From NCBI GenBank assembly GCA_020444075.1, contig JAHLLR010000001.1, positions 1-47,781 of the forward strand: 47,781 nt of DNA, in the 5' to 3' direction. This document shows positions 8,340 through 15,732 of this stretch, one piece after another. The stretch comes from Deltaproteobacteria bacterium. GTDB taxonomy: Bacteria; Desulfobacterota; Desulfobacteria; Desulfobacterales; Desulfosarcinaceae. Both the position numbers and the translations under genes were made by a program. The notes beneath the pieces were generated by a model that was not told the origin of the DNA, ran no database searches, and worked only from the letters and a program-made list of their open reading frames with translations. Each line of letters opens with the position of its first letter. The first letter of the stretch is position 1.

Positions 8340-8855
8340 TCAGAACGCGCAGTGCTCCAGTGATGCGACGGTCTGGGCGTGGCGCTCCCGGCGGATCTGC
8401 GTCATATCTTCCACCTTGCCGAACTTCAGGCAGTGGGTCGTACAGGTGGTCACGCAGGCGGGATTCAGCCCCTGGTCAACACGATCCTTGCAGTAGTCGC
8501 ACTTGACGACCTTGCCGGTTTCCGGATTCCATTGGGGCGCCCCCCAGGGGCAGGCGGAAATGCAGGTTTTGCAGCCCACGCAAAGGCTGTGGTCCACAAA
8601 AACGATGCCGTCGCTGCTGCGCTGCTGCATGGCACCGGTGGGGCAGGCAGCCACGCACCAGGGGTTTTCACAGTGAAAACAGGGCATGAAAATATAGGCG
8701 GCCCGGGGAAGCCCGCCGATCATCTTGGGCCCCACCTGAATAATCTGGCACAGCCGGGGGCCGATGGGGAGATTCTTATTGGCCTTGCACTGCACTTCAC
8801 AGGCATGGCATCCGATGCACTTCTTGGTATCCTGAAACAGATAGTATTGGCTCAT
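8340..8855 (-). CDS. Four-cluster [4Fe-4S] ferredoxin subunit (PsrB/DmsB type)
   Basis: This 171-residue electron-transfer subunit belongs to the family that partners molybdopterin oxidoreductases. Four Cys groups are visible: CIGCHACEVQC (residues about 13-23), CFHCENPWCVAAC, CVGCKTCISAC and CDYCKDRVDQGLNPACVTTC. This is the classic DmsB/PsrB arrangement, enough for four [4Fe-4S] clusters. There is no Tat signal or membrane segment, so it is cytoplasmic like its partner. It lies 69 bp downstream of the catalytic subunit gene. GAGG precedes the ATG at 8855. A membrane-anchor (PsrC/DmsC) gene is absent, so electrons probably go to the soluble FAD protein. Confidence 0.92.
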   Translation of the reverse strand: MSQYYLFQDTKKCIGCHACEVQCKANKNLPIGPRLCQIIQVGPKMIGGLPRAAYIFMPCFHCENPWCVAACPTGAMQQRSSDGIVFVDHSLCVGCKTCISACPWGAPQWNPETGKVVKCDYCKDRVDQGLNPACVTTCTTHCLKFGKVEDMTQIRRERHAQTVASLEHCAF

Positions 8856-8924
8856 AATCCTCGCATCCTATGTATGACCCGCGGAAACCGCTCCGACAGC
8901 GCTCTCCGGTTGTTAATCGGCCTG

Positions 8925-11009
8925 TCAGGCGGCCTTCACATTGACAAAAGTATCGTGATAGGCAGGACTTCCGCCCACCTTGTCGAAAACGTTCTCCTGA
9001 AGGGCCGCATCGCTGACGCCCCTGTTATAGGACCGTTCGGCACGCTTGGCCTGATGACCGAACCCATGCAGCAGGAATACACATTCCGGGTGGATCAGGT
9101 CGGTGACATACGCGCGCATCTTGCCGCTGTGACGGCTGGAGGCAATCTCCACCATGGCGCGGTCGGCGATGCCCAGTTCGGCAGCCTTTCGGTTGTTTAT
9201 CCACAGCAGGTTCTCCCCGCACAACTCATTGAGGTATTCCACATTCTGGGTGGATACATGGGTGTGAAGTGCCGACCGACCGGTGACCAGCCGAAACTTA
9301 CCCGGCTCTGCCGACGGCATCGGTTCGTATGCGGGGAAAGACTCAAACCCCGCGTCCTCCAGAAGTGAGGACTTGAACTCGATCTTCTGGGAGGGCGTTT
9401 TGAGTTTAAGGCCATCCATCCGGTCCCAGAATATCTGTTTTTTGCCGTAGGCCACGAAGCCCTTGGCGTCGAAGTCTTCCATGGTAAATCCGGTGCCCTC
9501 GAGCTGCCAGCGGACGAGTTCATCCATATTCTCATAGGGAAAATAATTGCCGGTACCGATGCGGTCGGCAATCTGCTTGAGAATCATGGCCCCTTCCCGC
9601 GTGTCGTATCGCGGGGTTACTGCCTGCCGTCGCAGGAACATCTGGGGTTTGAGGCCGTTGGCCTGCTGGATGCAGTCTGTGCGCTCCAGGTAGGTGGATT
9701 CGGGGAGGATCACGTCGCTGTACCAGGCAATGTCGCTGTAATTGATGTCGATGGTAACGATGAGGTCCAGCTGGTCCAGCGCCTTGCGGGTCAACTCGGT
9801 GTCGGCGATGGACATAAGCGGTTCGAAGCGATAGTTGAACAGGGCCTTGATGGGGTAGGGGTCGGCGTTAATGATGGCATGGGGAAGCCGATGAGGAACC
9901 CCGTGGGCCGGGTCCGGCAGGGGGAAATCGGGTGTACCCACCTTGTCGAAACGCGGCACCTTGATCTTCGGGAACTTCTGGTCCACCAGCTTGCGGGCCG
10001 CCTTGCCGCCCGCTTCGCCGGGACCTTTCTTAAAAAAGATCCCGCCTTTGGTCTCGATGGACCCCATGAGGGCATTGAGCATGAGAATGGATCGTCTCAG
10101 GTAGATTTCATTGGTGTGGCTGGCGCCGCGGTAGCCGTAATGGAAAGCCACGGCCGGCCGGTCCTTGGCCAGTTCCCGGGCAAAGGCCACAATCTCCGAG
10201 GCAGGAATTCCCGTCTCCGTTTCCGCCCACTGGGGCGTATAAGGAGCGACGAAATCCTGTAGCTCGGCCAGGCCATGCACCCAGCGGTCCACAAATGCCG
10301 CATCATAGAGCCGTTCGTCCAGGATCACGTGCATCAGGGCGTAATTGAGCGCCAGGTCGGTACCCGGGCGAACCATCCAGTAGCGGTGGGCCTTGGTGGC
10401 GGTGATCGAGACACGAGGGTCGATGTAGGTCATCTTGGCCCCGTCTTCCATGGCTGCCATCAGGTTGTTGACTTCTTTGACCGAGAGGGCCTCGAAGATA
10501 TTGCGGCCATACAGCACGATGTGTCGCGTATTCCGGTAATCGACGCCGATCTGCCCGTCGGTAAGACCGAAGAGCGAGCGGCAGGCAGTGTTAACGGATC
10601 CCTTGCACAGGGCATCATGGGTGAAATGGTTGGGAGAACCGATAGCCTTCAAAAAAGTCTTGCTCACATGCGTTGCCAACTGAGTCCGTTCACCGAGAAC
10701 GACACTGTGGCCGCCGTACTCACCGATGATTGCCTTGAGCTTGTCCCCCACGTAATCCAGTGCCTCATCCCAGCTGGCTTTACGCCAGTTTCCCGATCCC
10801 CGGTCGCCGACACGGATCATCGGGCTCTGCACCCGCTGGCGATCGTATAGCAGCGAGGTCCCCGCCGCACCGCGGGGGCACAAACTACCCTCCATGCCGG
10901 CCACATGCGGATTTCCTTCGATCCAGGTAACCTGCCCATCCTTGACCTTGACCTTGATAGGGCATCGGACCGAACACATAAAACAGAGACTGTAAACTTC
11001 TTTTTCCAT
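8925..11009 (-). CDS. Molybdopterin oxidoreductase catalytic subunit (PsrA/PhsA-like, cytoplasmic)
   Basis: This 694-residue enzyme of the DMSO-reductase superfamily binds bis-MGD and Mo or W. The N-terminal [4Fe-4S] motif is C9-x2-C12-x3-C16-x27-C44. The probable metal-ligand residue is Cys135 (DALCKGSVNTAC). It is not followed by the His-Gly of formate dehydrogenases, so sulfur-compound (polysulfide/thiosulfate) type chemistry fits better, but the substrate is unknown. The C-terminal molybdopterin dinucleotide-binding domain (from about residue 570, GKFRLVTGRSALHTHVSTQN) is complete. There is no twin-arginine signal, unlike most PsrA/PhsA proteins. A GGAGGA ribosome site precedes the ATG. 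It is the first gene of the minus-strand operon, behind a near-consensus sigma-54 promoter. Coupled to the ferredoxin and FAD subunits it would form a soluble NAD(P)H-linked complex. Confidence 0.88.
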   Translation of the reverse strand: MEKEVYSLCFMCSVRCPIKVKVKDGQVTWIEGNPHVAGMEGSLCPRGAAGTSLLYDRQRVQSPMIRVGDRGSGNWRKASWDEALDYVGDKLKAIIGEYGGHSVVLGERTQLATHVSKTFLKAIGSPNHFTHDALCKGSVNTACRSLFGLTDGQIGVDYRNTRHIVLYGRNIFEALSVKEVNNLMAAMEDGAKMTYIDPRVSITATKAHRYWMVRPGTDLALNYALMHVILDERLYDAAFVDRWVHGLAELQDFVAPYTPQWAETETGIPASEIVAFARELAKDRPAVAFHYGYRGASHTNEIYLRRSILMLNALMGSIETKGGIFFKKGPGEAGGKAARKLVDQKFPKIKVPRFDKVGTPDFPLPDPAHGVPHRLPHAIINADPYPIKALFNYRFEPLMSIADTELTRKALDQLDLIVTIDINYSDIAWYSDVILPESTYLERTDCIQQANGLKPQMFLRRQAVTPRYDTREGAMILKQIADRIGTGNYFPYENMDELVRWQLEGTGFTMEDFDAKGFVAYGKKQIFWDRMDGLKLKTPSQKIEFKSSLLEDAGFESFPAYEPMPSAEPGKFRLVTGRSALHTHVSTQNVEYLNELCGENLLWINNRKAAELGIADRAMVEIASSRHSGKMRAYVTDLIHPECVFLLHGFGHQAKRAERSYNRGVSDAALQENVFDKVGGSPAYHDTFVNVKAA

Positions 11010-11097
11010 TAGATTCCTCCAGTAGATTCCTCAAGCAAAGTGAACCGCCAGGCGGTGTTGATCATTAAAAAATCCAGTATCGGCTTCTGCAACAGAT

Positions 11098-11113
11098 AGC
11101 AACAAGCATACCA
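11098..11113 (-). promoter_or_regulatory. Candidate sigma-54 promoter of the molybdopterin operon
   Basis: The minus strand reads TGGTATGCTTGTTGCT. This fits the -24/-12 consensus TGGCAYRNNNNTTGCW at every defined position except one (T for C), with GG and GC correctly spaced. Transcription would start near 11087, giving a leader of about 80 nt before the ATG at 11009. Confidence 0.6.
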
Positions 11114-11235
11114 TGTTTTTCCCTTGCGGCAGCGCGCCGGCAATTCATTTTAAAAAAAATAAACCGTCATTTCAAGTTATTACACACCAATAAAAAAAGG
11201 TGCAGGTCATTTTTGGTTAGTATTTATACCCTTCT

Positions 11236-11248
11236 GCACGGAGCGTGC
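11236..11248. promoter_or_regulatory. Small palindrome between the divergent promoters
   Basis: GCACG-GAG-CGTGC is a perfect 5-bp inverted repeat, followed by TCTTTTTTT on the + strand. It could be half of an enhancer site for the sigma-54 activator, or a weak terminator-like hairpin. It is listed because it lies between two sigma-54 promoters; no second copy was found. Confidence 0.25.
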
Positions 11249-11475
11249 TCTTTTTTTAATGCGGCGCTATATTTTTATTGCATTTTTTTGTTTTTTAATA
11301 AATACAATATAATCGGTTGCATACAGGAATGGCAATAAAAATTTTGCACATGGACAACAGGTAATGTCGGATCAAATTACGCCATGATGGCGAACAGGGA
11401 GGGAACTAAAATTATATCCCACTGTTTTTATTAATTTATTAATCTTCCCCGGCGCATGCTCCATCATAACCTCCA

Positions 11476-11491
11476 TGGCATGTAACTTGCT
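11476..11491 (+). promoter_or_regulatory. Sigma-54 promoter upstream of the TauE/SafE permease
   Basis: TGGCATGTAACTTGCT matches TGGCAYRNNNNTTGCW at every defined position, with GG (-24) and GC (-12) correctly spaced. The predicted start is about 11503, 140 nt before the permease ATG. A sigma-54-dependent response regulator is encoded about 4 kb downstream. Confidence 0.75.
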
Positions 11492-11642
11492 CGATACCGG
11501 GCAATCATTTTATATGACGGGAGGTGATTTTTGGAATAGGTTACATATTGATTTTGAAAGCGGATGAATATCTTTCATCCAGAAATTTGGAAGATGGCCG
11601 ATGTGGATTCGGCCGATATTATCAACATCCTGGAGGAGAATC

Positions 11643-12791
11643 ATGAACAAAAACGTAACCTTGCTTATGGTGCTGCTGACGATCTTTTCCATTGTGGCCG
11701 TACCGGTTTTCTTGACCACCGGCAATGCGGTTGCCGCCAGCCTGGAGGAAGCTATTGCCAAGGCACCCCAGGGAACGGAAAAGGGTCACATCGACCCCAA
11801 TGCCAAACCCGGCTATCTTGGCATTCCCGGCGCCCCGCAGCTTAACCCGATCATTGGCTTCTTGTGGGCGATCTGGGTAGGCTGGATTTTTTCGACAGTC
11901 GGGGCCTTTGGCGGCATTATGGCCGGTGTCGGTCACATCACCATCTATGGGCTGGGTGCCTATGCCAAAACCTTTAAGGATACGGCTCCCGGTTTGAACA
12001 AATCCATTACCGACAGTATCCGTGTGTCCAACCAGTGGTTGGTGGGAACGTCCGCCCTGGTCTCCAGTTTCAACTACTGGAAGCAGAAACGACTGGTCGC
12101 CTCCCTGGGAGTCTTCCTGGGCATCGGTGCCCTGCTGGCCACCCTGATCGTGGTATACACCAGTGCGGGCAAAGTCAAATTCTCCCAGTACCAGGGTTAC
12201 TTCGGCCTGGTAGTGTTCATCATCGGCGGTTTCATGGTCTATGAAATGACGCCTAAAGGACAGGCTTCCAAAAAAGCGGCCAAAGCCGCCGCCAAGGCCT
12301 TTGAAGAGGCTGCAAAAAAGAAAGTCGCCATTGAAGATCAGGGTGTCAAAACCTCAAAATGGAGCCTGGCCGAAACCGAAATCTCCTTTTTCGGTCAAAC
12401 TTTTACCTTCAGTCCGCTCTGGGCGCTGGCAGGCGGTTTCTTCATTTCCGCACTGGCTTCGTTCCTGGGCATCGGTGGCGGATTCCTGTATGTTCCGTTC
12501 CTCACCAGCGTGGTAGGCCTCCCCATGTTCGTCGTAGCAGGCACCTCAGCCCTCTCGGTGCTGATCGGCATGATCTTCGCCATTTTCAACTTCATGATCC
12601 TAAAAGGAGTCATGGTTCACTGGCCCCTGATCGGCGTCGAATTGATCGGTATTTTCATCGGATCCATGATCGGACCGAGGACCGGCAAATACATCCCCGA
12701 AAAGGTCCTCAAGGGGATTTTCATCGTCCTGGCGCTTTACATCGGACTGCGTTATACGATGAGAGGATTCTTCGGCATAGCAATGCTGTAG
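11643..12791 (+). CDS. TauE/SafE-family sulfite/organosulfonate exporter-like permease
   Basis: This 382-residue integral membrane protein of the TauE/SafE (COG0730) family is expected to move small sulfur anions such as sulfite or sulfonates. An N-terminal hydrophobic segment (residues about 5-32, ending in AVAA) may be a signal peptide and precedes a short periplasmic stretch. Two membrane halves follow, about 58-215 and 270-380. The second carries the family's ASFLGIGGGFLYVPFL motif (around residue 280). The halves are joined by an Ala/Lys-rich cytoplasmic loop (about 208-240) that is longer than usual. The start at 11643 has GGAGG upstream. A sigma-54 promoter precedes it, and a two-component system lies downstream. 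The substrate is not proven, but sulfite or sulfate handling would suit a sulfate reducer. Confidence 0.86.
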   Translation: MNKNVTLLMVLLTIFSIVAVPVFLTTGNAVAASLEEAIAKAPQGTEKGHIDPNAKPGYLGIPGAPQLNPIIGFLWAIWVGWIFSTVGAFGGIMAGVGHITIYGLGAYAKTFKDTAPGLNKSITDSIRVSNQWLVGTSALVSSFNYWKQKRLVASLGVFLGIGALLATLIVVYTSAGKVKFSQYQGYFGLVVFIIGGFMVYEMTPKGQASKKAAKAAAKAFEEAAKKKVAIEDQGVKTSKWSLAETEISFFGQTFTFSPLWALAGGFFISALASFLGIGGGFLYVPFLTSVVGLPMFVVAGTSALSVLIGMIFAIFNFMILKGVMVHWPLIGVELIGIFIGSMIGPRTGKYIPEKVLKGIFIVLALYIGLRYTMRGFFGIAML

Positions 12792-12830
12792 AATCCCGTT
12801 AATTGGTGGTTTTTTGACCTGACGAAAAGG

Positions 12831-12859
12831 CCGGTGCCGGGATGGATAAGCGGCACCGG
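12831..12859 (+). terminator. Possible weak terminator after the permease gene
   Basis: CCGGTGCCG (12831-12839) pairs with CGGCACCGG (12851-12859) around an 11-nt loop. A TTTT occurs eight bases later, so termination is likely partial. It lies 40 bp after the permease stop. Confidence 0.45.
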
Positions 12860-12924
12860 TCTCAGTTTTGGATTGCAACGCTGCGGATTCGCAGAAGGAT
12901 AACAGTTTTTTTCTTTAAATATCA

Positions 12925-13488
12925 ATGGGAAACATCTTTCACAGCATTTATGTCAACACCGATCTCTTCCTGATTTTTTTTTACAGGTTGACCGATATCC
13001 CTATCCTCAATTTCCTGATCGGGACCTTCAACCTGTCTTTCATCTGCGTCGTCGTCGGTGAGATTTCCGTTTCCCTGGCTATAAAATTCAACAAGCGCTA
13101 CGTGGATCAAATGACGGAGGATATGCTGGAAAAAGAGCGCTTGTCCATGGTGGCTTACCGGGCCGGCGACAAAACGAGCTACAAGGCATTAAACAAAGAG
13201 GCCACGGATGTCTGGGGGAAGGGTTTCTTCACCATGGCGGCTTACAGTGCAGGCATTTTGTGGCCACTCCCCTTTGCCATGGGATGGCTGGGCTCACGCT
13301 TCGCCGAAGTGGATTTCCCGGTAGCCGCGCCCCTTTCCCTCGTGTTCGACAAGGGTGTGGGTTACATGTTCACATTCATTCCGATGTACATCCTCAGCCG
13401 GATTCTGTTTAAGTACATGAGGCCCTATCTTCCCTATTTCAAGGGAGTGCAGAAAATGCTGGATGCCGCAGACAAACCCGGTCAATAG
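12925..13488 (+). CDS. Membrane protein of unknown function (187 aa)
   Basis: No family is recognised with confidence. About three to four hydrophobic segments are visible (residues about 14-30, 32-55, 98-118 and 140-160). A charged cytoplasmic helix (residues about 56-95, rich in K/R/E) separates the first two from the rest. The ATG at 12925 is the earliest possible start because an in-frame TAA lies at 12916; no good ribosome site precedes it. Its position between the permease and the sensor genes suggests a role in the same transport or signalling function. An insertase-like (EMC3/TMCO1) topology came to mind but cannot be supported from sequence alone. Confidence 0.7.
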   Translation: MGNIFHSIYVNTDLFLIFFYRLTDIPILNFLIGTFNLSFICVVVGEISVSLAIKFNKRYVDQMTEDMLEKERLSMVAYRAGDKTSYKALNKEATDVWGKGFFTMAAYSAGILWPLPFAMGWLGSRFAEVDFPVAAPLSLVFDKGVGYMFTFIPMYILSRILFKYMRPYLPYFKGVQKMLDAADKPGQ

Positions 13489-13548
13489 AACAAAGCCAAA
13501 TTATCGCAAGCATCCCCCCGGCCATCGATCAACCGCGGCTACGTGACA

Positions 13549-13664
13549 CTTAGTGCCCTTGTTCGTAAATACGGTGACGCACCGAAATTGCCGAGGCGTG
13601 CGGATCGCAAGGCGGGATGCATCGGCGATCGAATGCCATCGTATTTATGAACAGGGGCACTTAG
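13549..13664. repeat. 116-bp imperfect palindrome, MITE- or REP-like element
   Basis: Left arm 13549-13576 (CTTAGTGCCCTTGTTCGTAAATACGGTG) pairs with right arm 13637-13664 over 28 bases with four mismatches. The inner part continues as a weaker inverted repeat (GCCGAGGCGT against ATGCATCGGC), so the whole element could fold into one long hairpin. It sits in a spacer between two genes and codes for nothing visible. This is the form of a non-autonomous mobile palindrome. No second copy is present in the window. Confidence 0.7.
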
Positions 13665-13708
13665 CCAATCCTTAGGCCGGCCCTTCAGAGGTTGTCAACC
13701 AAACAACA

Positions 13709-14218
13709 GTGAACATCATCCGAAAAATGAGGGACAGGATATCGCGTTACGCTACGGCGGCATGGTGTTTATGCGTCACGTTGTTCTCAAGTACACCTGC
13801 CTTTGCCACCCAGGGTCATGCGGGCATCGAAGGGGTATGGGTCCACCAGTTCGCCCATCTGTTCTTCCTCTTTTCGATGATGCTCCTGATCTATTGGCTC
13901 CGGCAGGCGGGATTGGTGAAAGTGCCCGGATGGCGCTACATTCAGTATGCCGCTCTGTTCTTCATCCTCTGGAACGTGGACACCATACTCGTTCACTTTC
14001 TGGATGAGCAGATCCAGGCCGTCAGCGTGGAAAACCTTGCCGGTTGGCGGATTCAAGTCGCAACCGCCGATGGCCGCGGATGGCTGGCCACCTTCTATTA
14101 CCTCGTAAAACTGGATCATTTGCTGTGTGTCCCGGCCATGGTCTACTTGTGGATAGGGTTGCGCCACATGCTGAAAGAAGTCCGGCCGAGTGAATCCGGT
14201 GAAGGTGTCCGGAGATGA
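13709..14218 (+). CDS. Membrane protein upstream of a histidine kinase (169 aa)
   Basis: The function is unknown. The N-terminus looks like a signal peptide (hydrophobic stretch ending in PAFA, about residues 17-34 from the GTG start). Three further hydrophobic segments follow (about 50-65, 75-90 and 135-152). The GTG at 13709 is the listed start; the ATG at 13727 is an alternative. The stop overlaps the start of the histidine kinase (ATGA at 14215-14218), so the two are translationally coupled and the protein is probably a membrane partner or input module of the kinase. Confidence 0.75.
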   Translation: MNIIRKMRDRISRYATAAWCLCVTLFSSTPAFATQGHAGIEGVWVHQFAHLFFLFSMMLLIYWLRQAGLVKVPGWRYIQYAALFFILWNVDTILVHFLDEQIQAVSVENLAGWRIQVATADGRGWLATFYYLVKLDHLLCVPAMVYLWIGLRHMLKEVRPSESGEGVRR

Positions 14219-15729
14219 ACGTATCTTTGATTCCCATCTGGACCGTGGATGTGGTCGGCTCCATCCTGATGATCCTTTTCGCTTTTCTCAGTTTCGGGTT
14301 GAGCCTGCGACTCAAAAAAATGGACCCCAACAACATCATCGTCACCTACCTGTTGTGGGTATGCCTCGCTCTTTTCGTATTTGCCATCTCACGGTCCGCC
14401 GGCCATCTGCTCAAACAAATTTTTCTGCTGTCCCATCGGCAGGACCTATGGTCCGCCATACAGCCCTTTTCAGGCGCCATCAACACCTTTACCTTCGTCA
14501 TGGTGGGATCGGTCACCCTCTTCTTCGAACGCACATGGGCCATTTACGGAACTATTATGAAGGACCGGCAGGCCCTGCAGAATGCCCATGAAGAACTGCT
14601 TTACCTCAACCAAAACCTGGAGCAGCTGGTGGAAAAGCGCACCGAGGCCCTGGTCATTTCGGAACAGAAGTACCGCCGGATCTTCGAAGTTTCCAAAGAT
14701 ATGATTCTGGTGACGCGGACCGACGGCCGGATCGTCAACCTCAACCCGGCCGGCAAACAGATGATAGGGTTGGGCGTCTCTGGTGACGGCAATGTCGAGG
14801 GACGTTTTTTCCAGTCGTTTTTATCCTCCCCCGAAGACTGGAACACCATCAGCCGGCATATTGAAGATCGTGGCTTTATTTCCAGCGAGGAATTCGACCT
14901 CATTTTAGAAGGCGGCGCCCAACGCCGGGTACTGCTTTCAGGCAGCCTGGCCAAGAGCCCCTCCGACGAGGGAGAAACCATTCACTTTCTGGTCAAGGAC
15001 ATCGAGCAGCGCCGATTAATGCAAAAACAGATGGCCCAGGCGGAGAAACTGGCCTCCATCGGCGAACTCTCCTCCGGAATCGCCCACGAGATCAACAATC
15101 CGCTGGGCATCATTTTAGGCTACACCCAACTTCTGCTGCGCGGGGAGGAGCCCCGGTCCGATCGCTTTAACGATTTGAAAACAATTGAAAAACATGTAAA
15201 ATCCTGCAAAGCCATCGTGGAAGACCTGCTCAATTTTGCCCGGACATCCAGTCCCCAGAAGGAGTATCTGGATATCCAAGCCGTCATTGACGATGTAATC
15301 GGTTTTGTGCGTCACCACAGCAACCTGGAAAATATTCAGATCGAAACCCATTTTGCACCAGGCCTTCCACCGGCGCTCATGGATGAGAAAAAGATCAAGC
15401 AGGTGCTCATCAACCTGCTGATGAACGCCATCCATGCGGTGGACCGCAAAGGCACCATTACCATTACCACCAGGCTCAACCAACCGGCCAATCGGATCAC
15501 GGTGGAGGTATCGGATACCGGGCATGGCATTGAAAAAGAAAACCTGCTGCGGATCTTCGATCCTTTTTTCACGACTAAACCCACCGGCGAAGGCACGGGG
15601 CTCGGGCTCTCGGTCAGCTACGGCATTATCAAAGGACACGGCGGCAACATTACGGTAAAAAGCGAGCTGGGCAAAGGGGCGGCCTTTACGCTGTCCCTGC
15701 CCGTCTCACCCCCGCTTTCTGGGAGGTAA
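14215..15729 (+). CDS. PAS-domain sensor histidine kinase (membrane)
   Basis: This 504-residue sensor kinase pairs with the next gene. Order: three N-terminal membrane segments (about 12-32, 42-60 and 90-106), a coiled coil (about 115-150), one PAS domain (about 150-262), a HisKA dimerisation domain with phospho-acceptor His291 in SSGIAHEINNPL, and a HATPase_c domain with N box (LINLLMNAIHAV), G1 (DTGHGI) and G2 (GEGTGLGLS) motifs. It is an NtrB-like kinase class that typically works with sigma-54 activators. It overlaps the preceding membrane protein by 4 bp, and 3 bp separate it from the regulator. The input signal is unknown. Confidence 0.94.
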   Translation: MNVSLIPIWTVDVVGSILMILFAFLSFGLSLRLKKMDPNNIIVTYLLWVCLALFVFAISRSAGHLLKQIFLLSHRQDLWSAIQPFSGAINTFTFVMVGSVTLFFERTWAIYGTIMKDRQALQNAHEELLYLNQNLEQLVEKRTEALVISEQKYRRIFEVSKDMILVTRTDGRIVNLNPAGKQMIGLGVSGDGNVEGRFFQSFLSSPEDWNTISRHIEDRGFISSEEFDLILEGGAQRRVLLSGSLAKSPSDEGETIHFLVKDIEQRRLMQKQMAQAEKLASIGELSSGIAHEINNPLGIILGYTQLLLRGEEPRSDRFNDLKTIEKHVKSCKAIVEDLLNFARTSSPQKEYLDIQAVIDDVIGFVRHHSNLENIQIETHFAPGLPPALMDEKKIKQVLINLLMNAIHAVDRKGTITITTRLNQPANRITVEVSDTGHGIEKENLLRIFDPFFTTKPTGEGTGLGLSVSYGIIKGHGGNITVKSELGKGAAFTLSLPVSPPLSGR

Positions 15730-15732
15730 ACC

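Larger units (their letters stand above)
11010..11642. other. Divergent intergenic control region (633 bp)
   Basis: This AT-rich stretch has no convincing gene. It separates the minus-strand molybdopterin operon from the plus-strand permease gene. It holds a sigma-54 promoter match facing each operon (11098-11113 and 11476-11491) and a small palindrome GCACG-GAG-CGTGC (11236-11248) between them that could be an activator site. There are several poly-A/T tracts (11152-11158, 11251-11257, 11283-11297) of the kind that favour DNA bending between an enhancer and a sigma-54 promoter. Confidence 0.7.

Noticed and set aside
8925-11009. Calling the molybdopterin enzyme a formate dehydrogenase because it is near acs genes
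   Set aside because: The Cys135 context lacks the His-Gly that follows the catalytic Cys/Sec in formate dehydrogenases, and the sequence resembles PsrA/PhsA more.
11331-11347. TGGCAATAAAAATTTTGC as a third sigma-54 promoter
   Set aside because: The spacing between the -24 and -12 boxes is too long.
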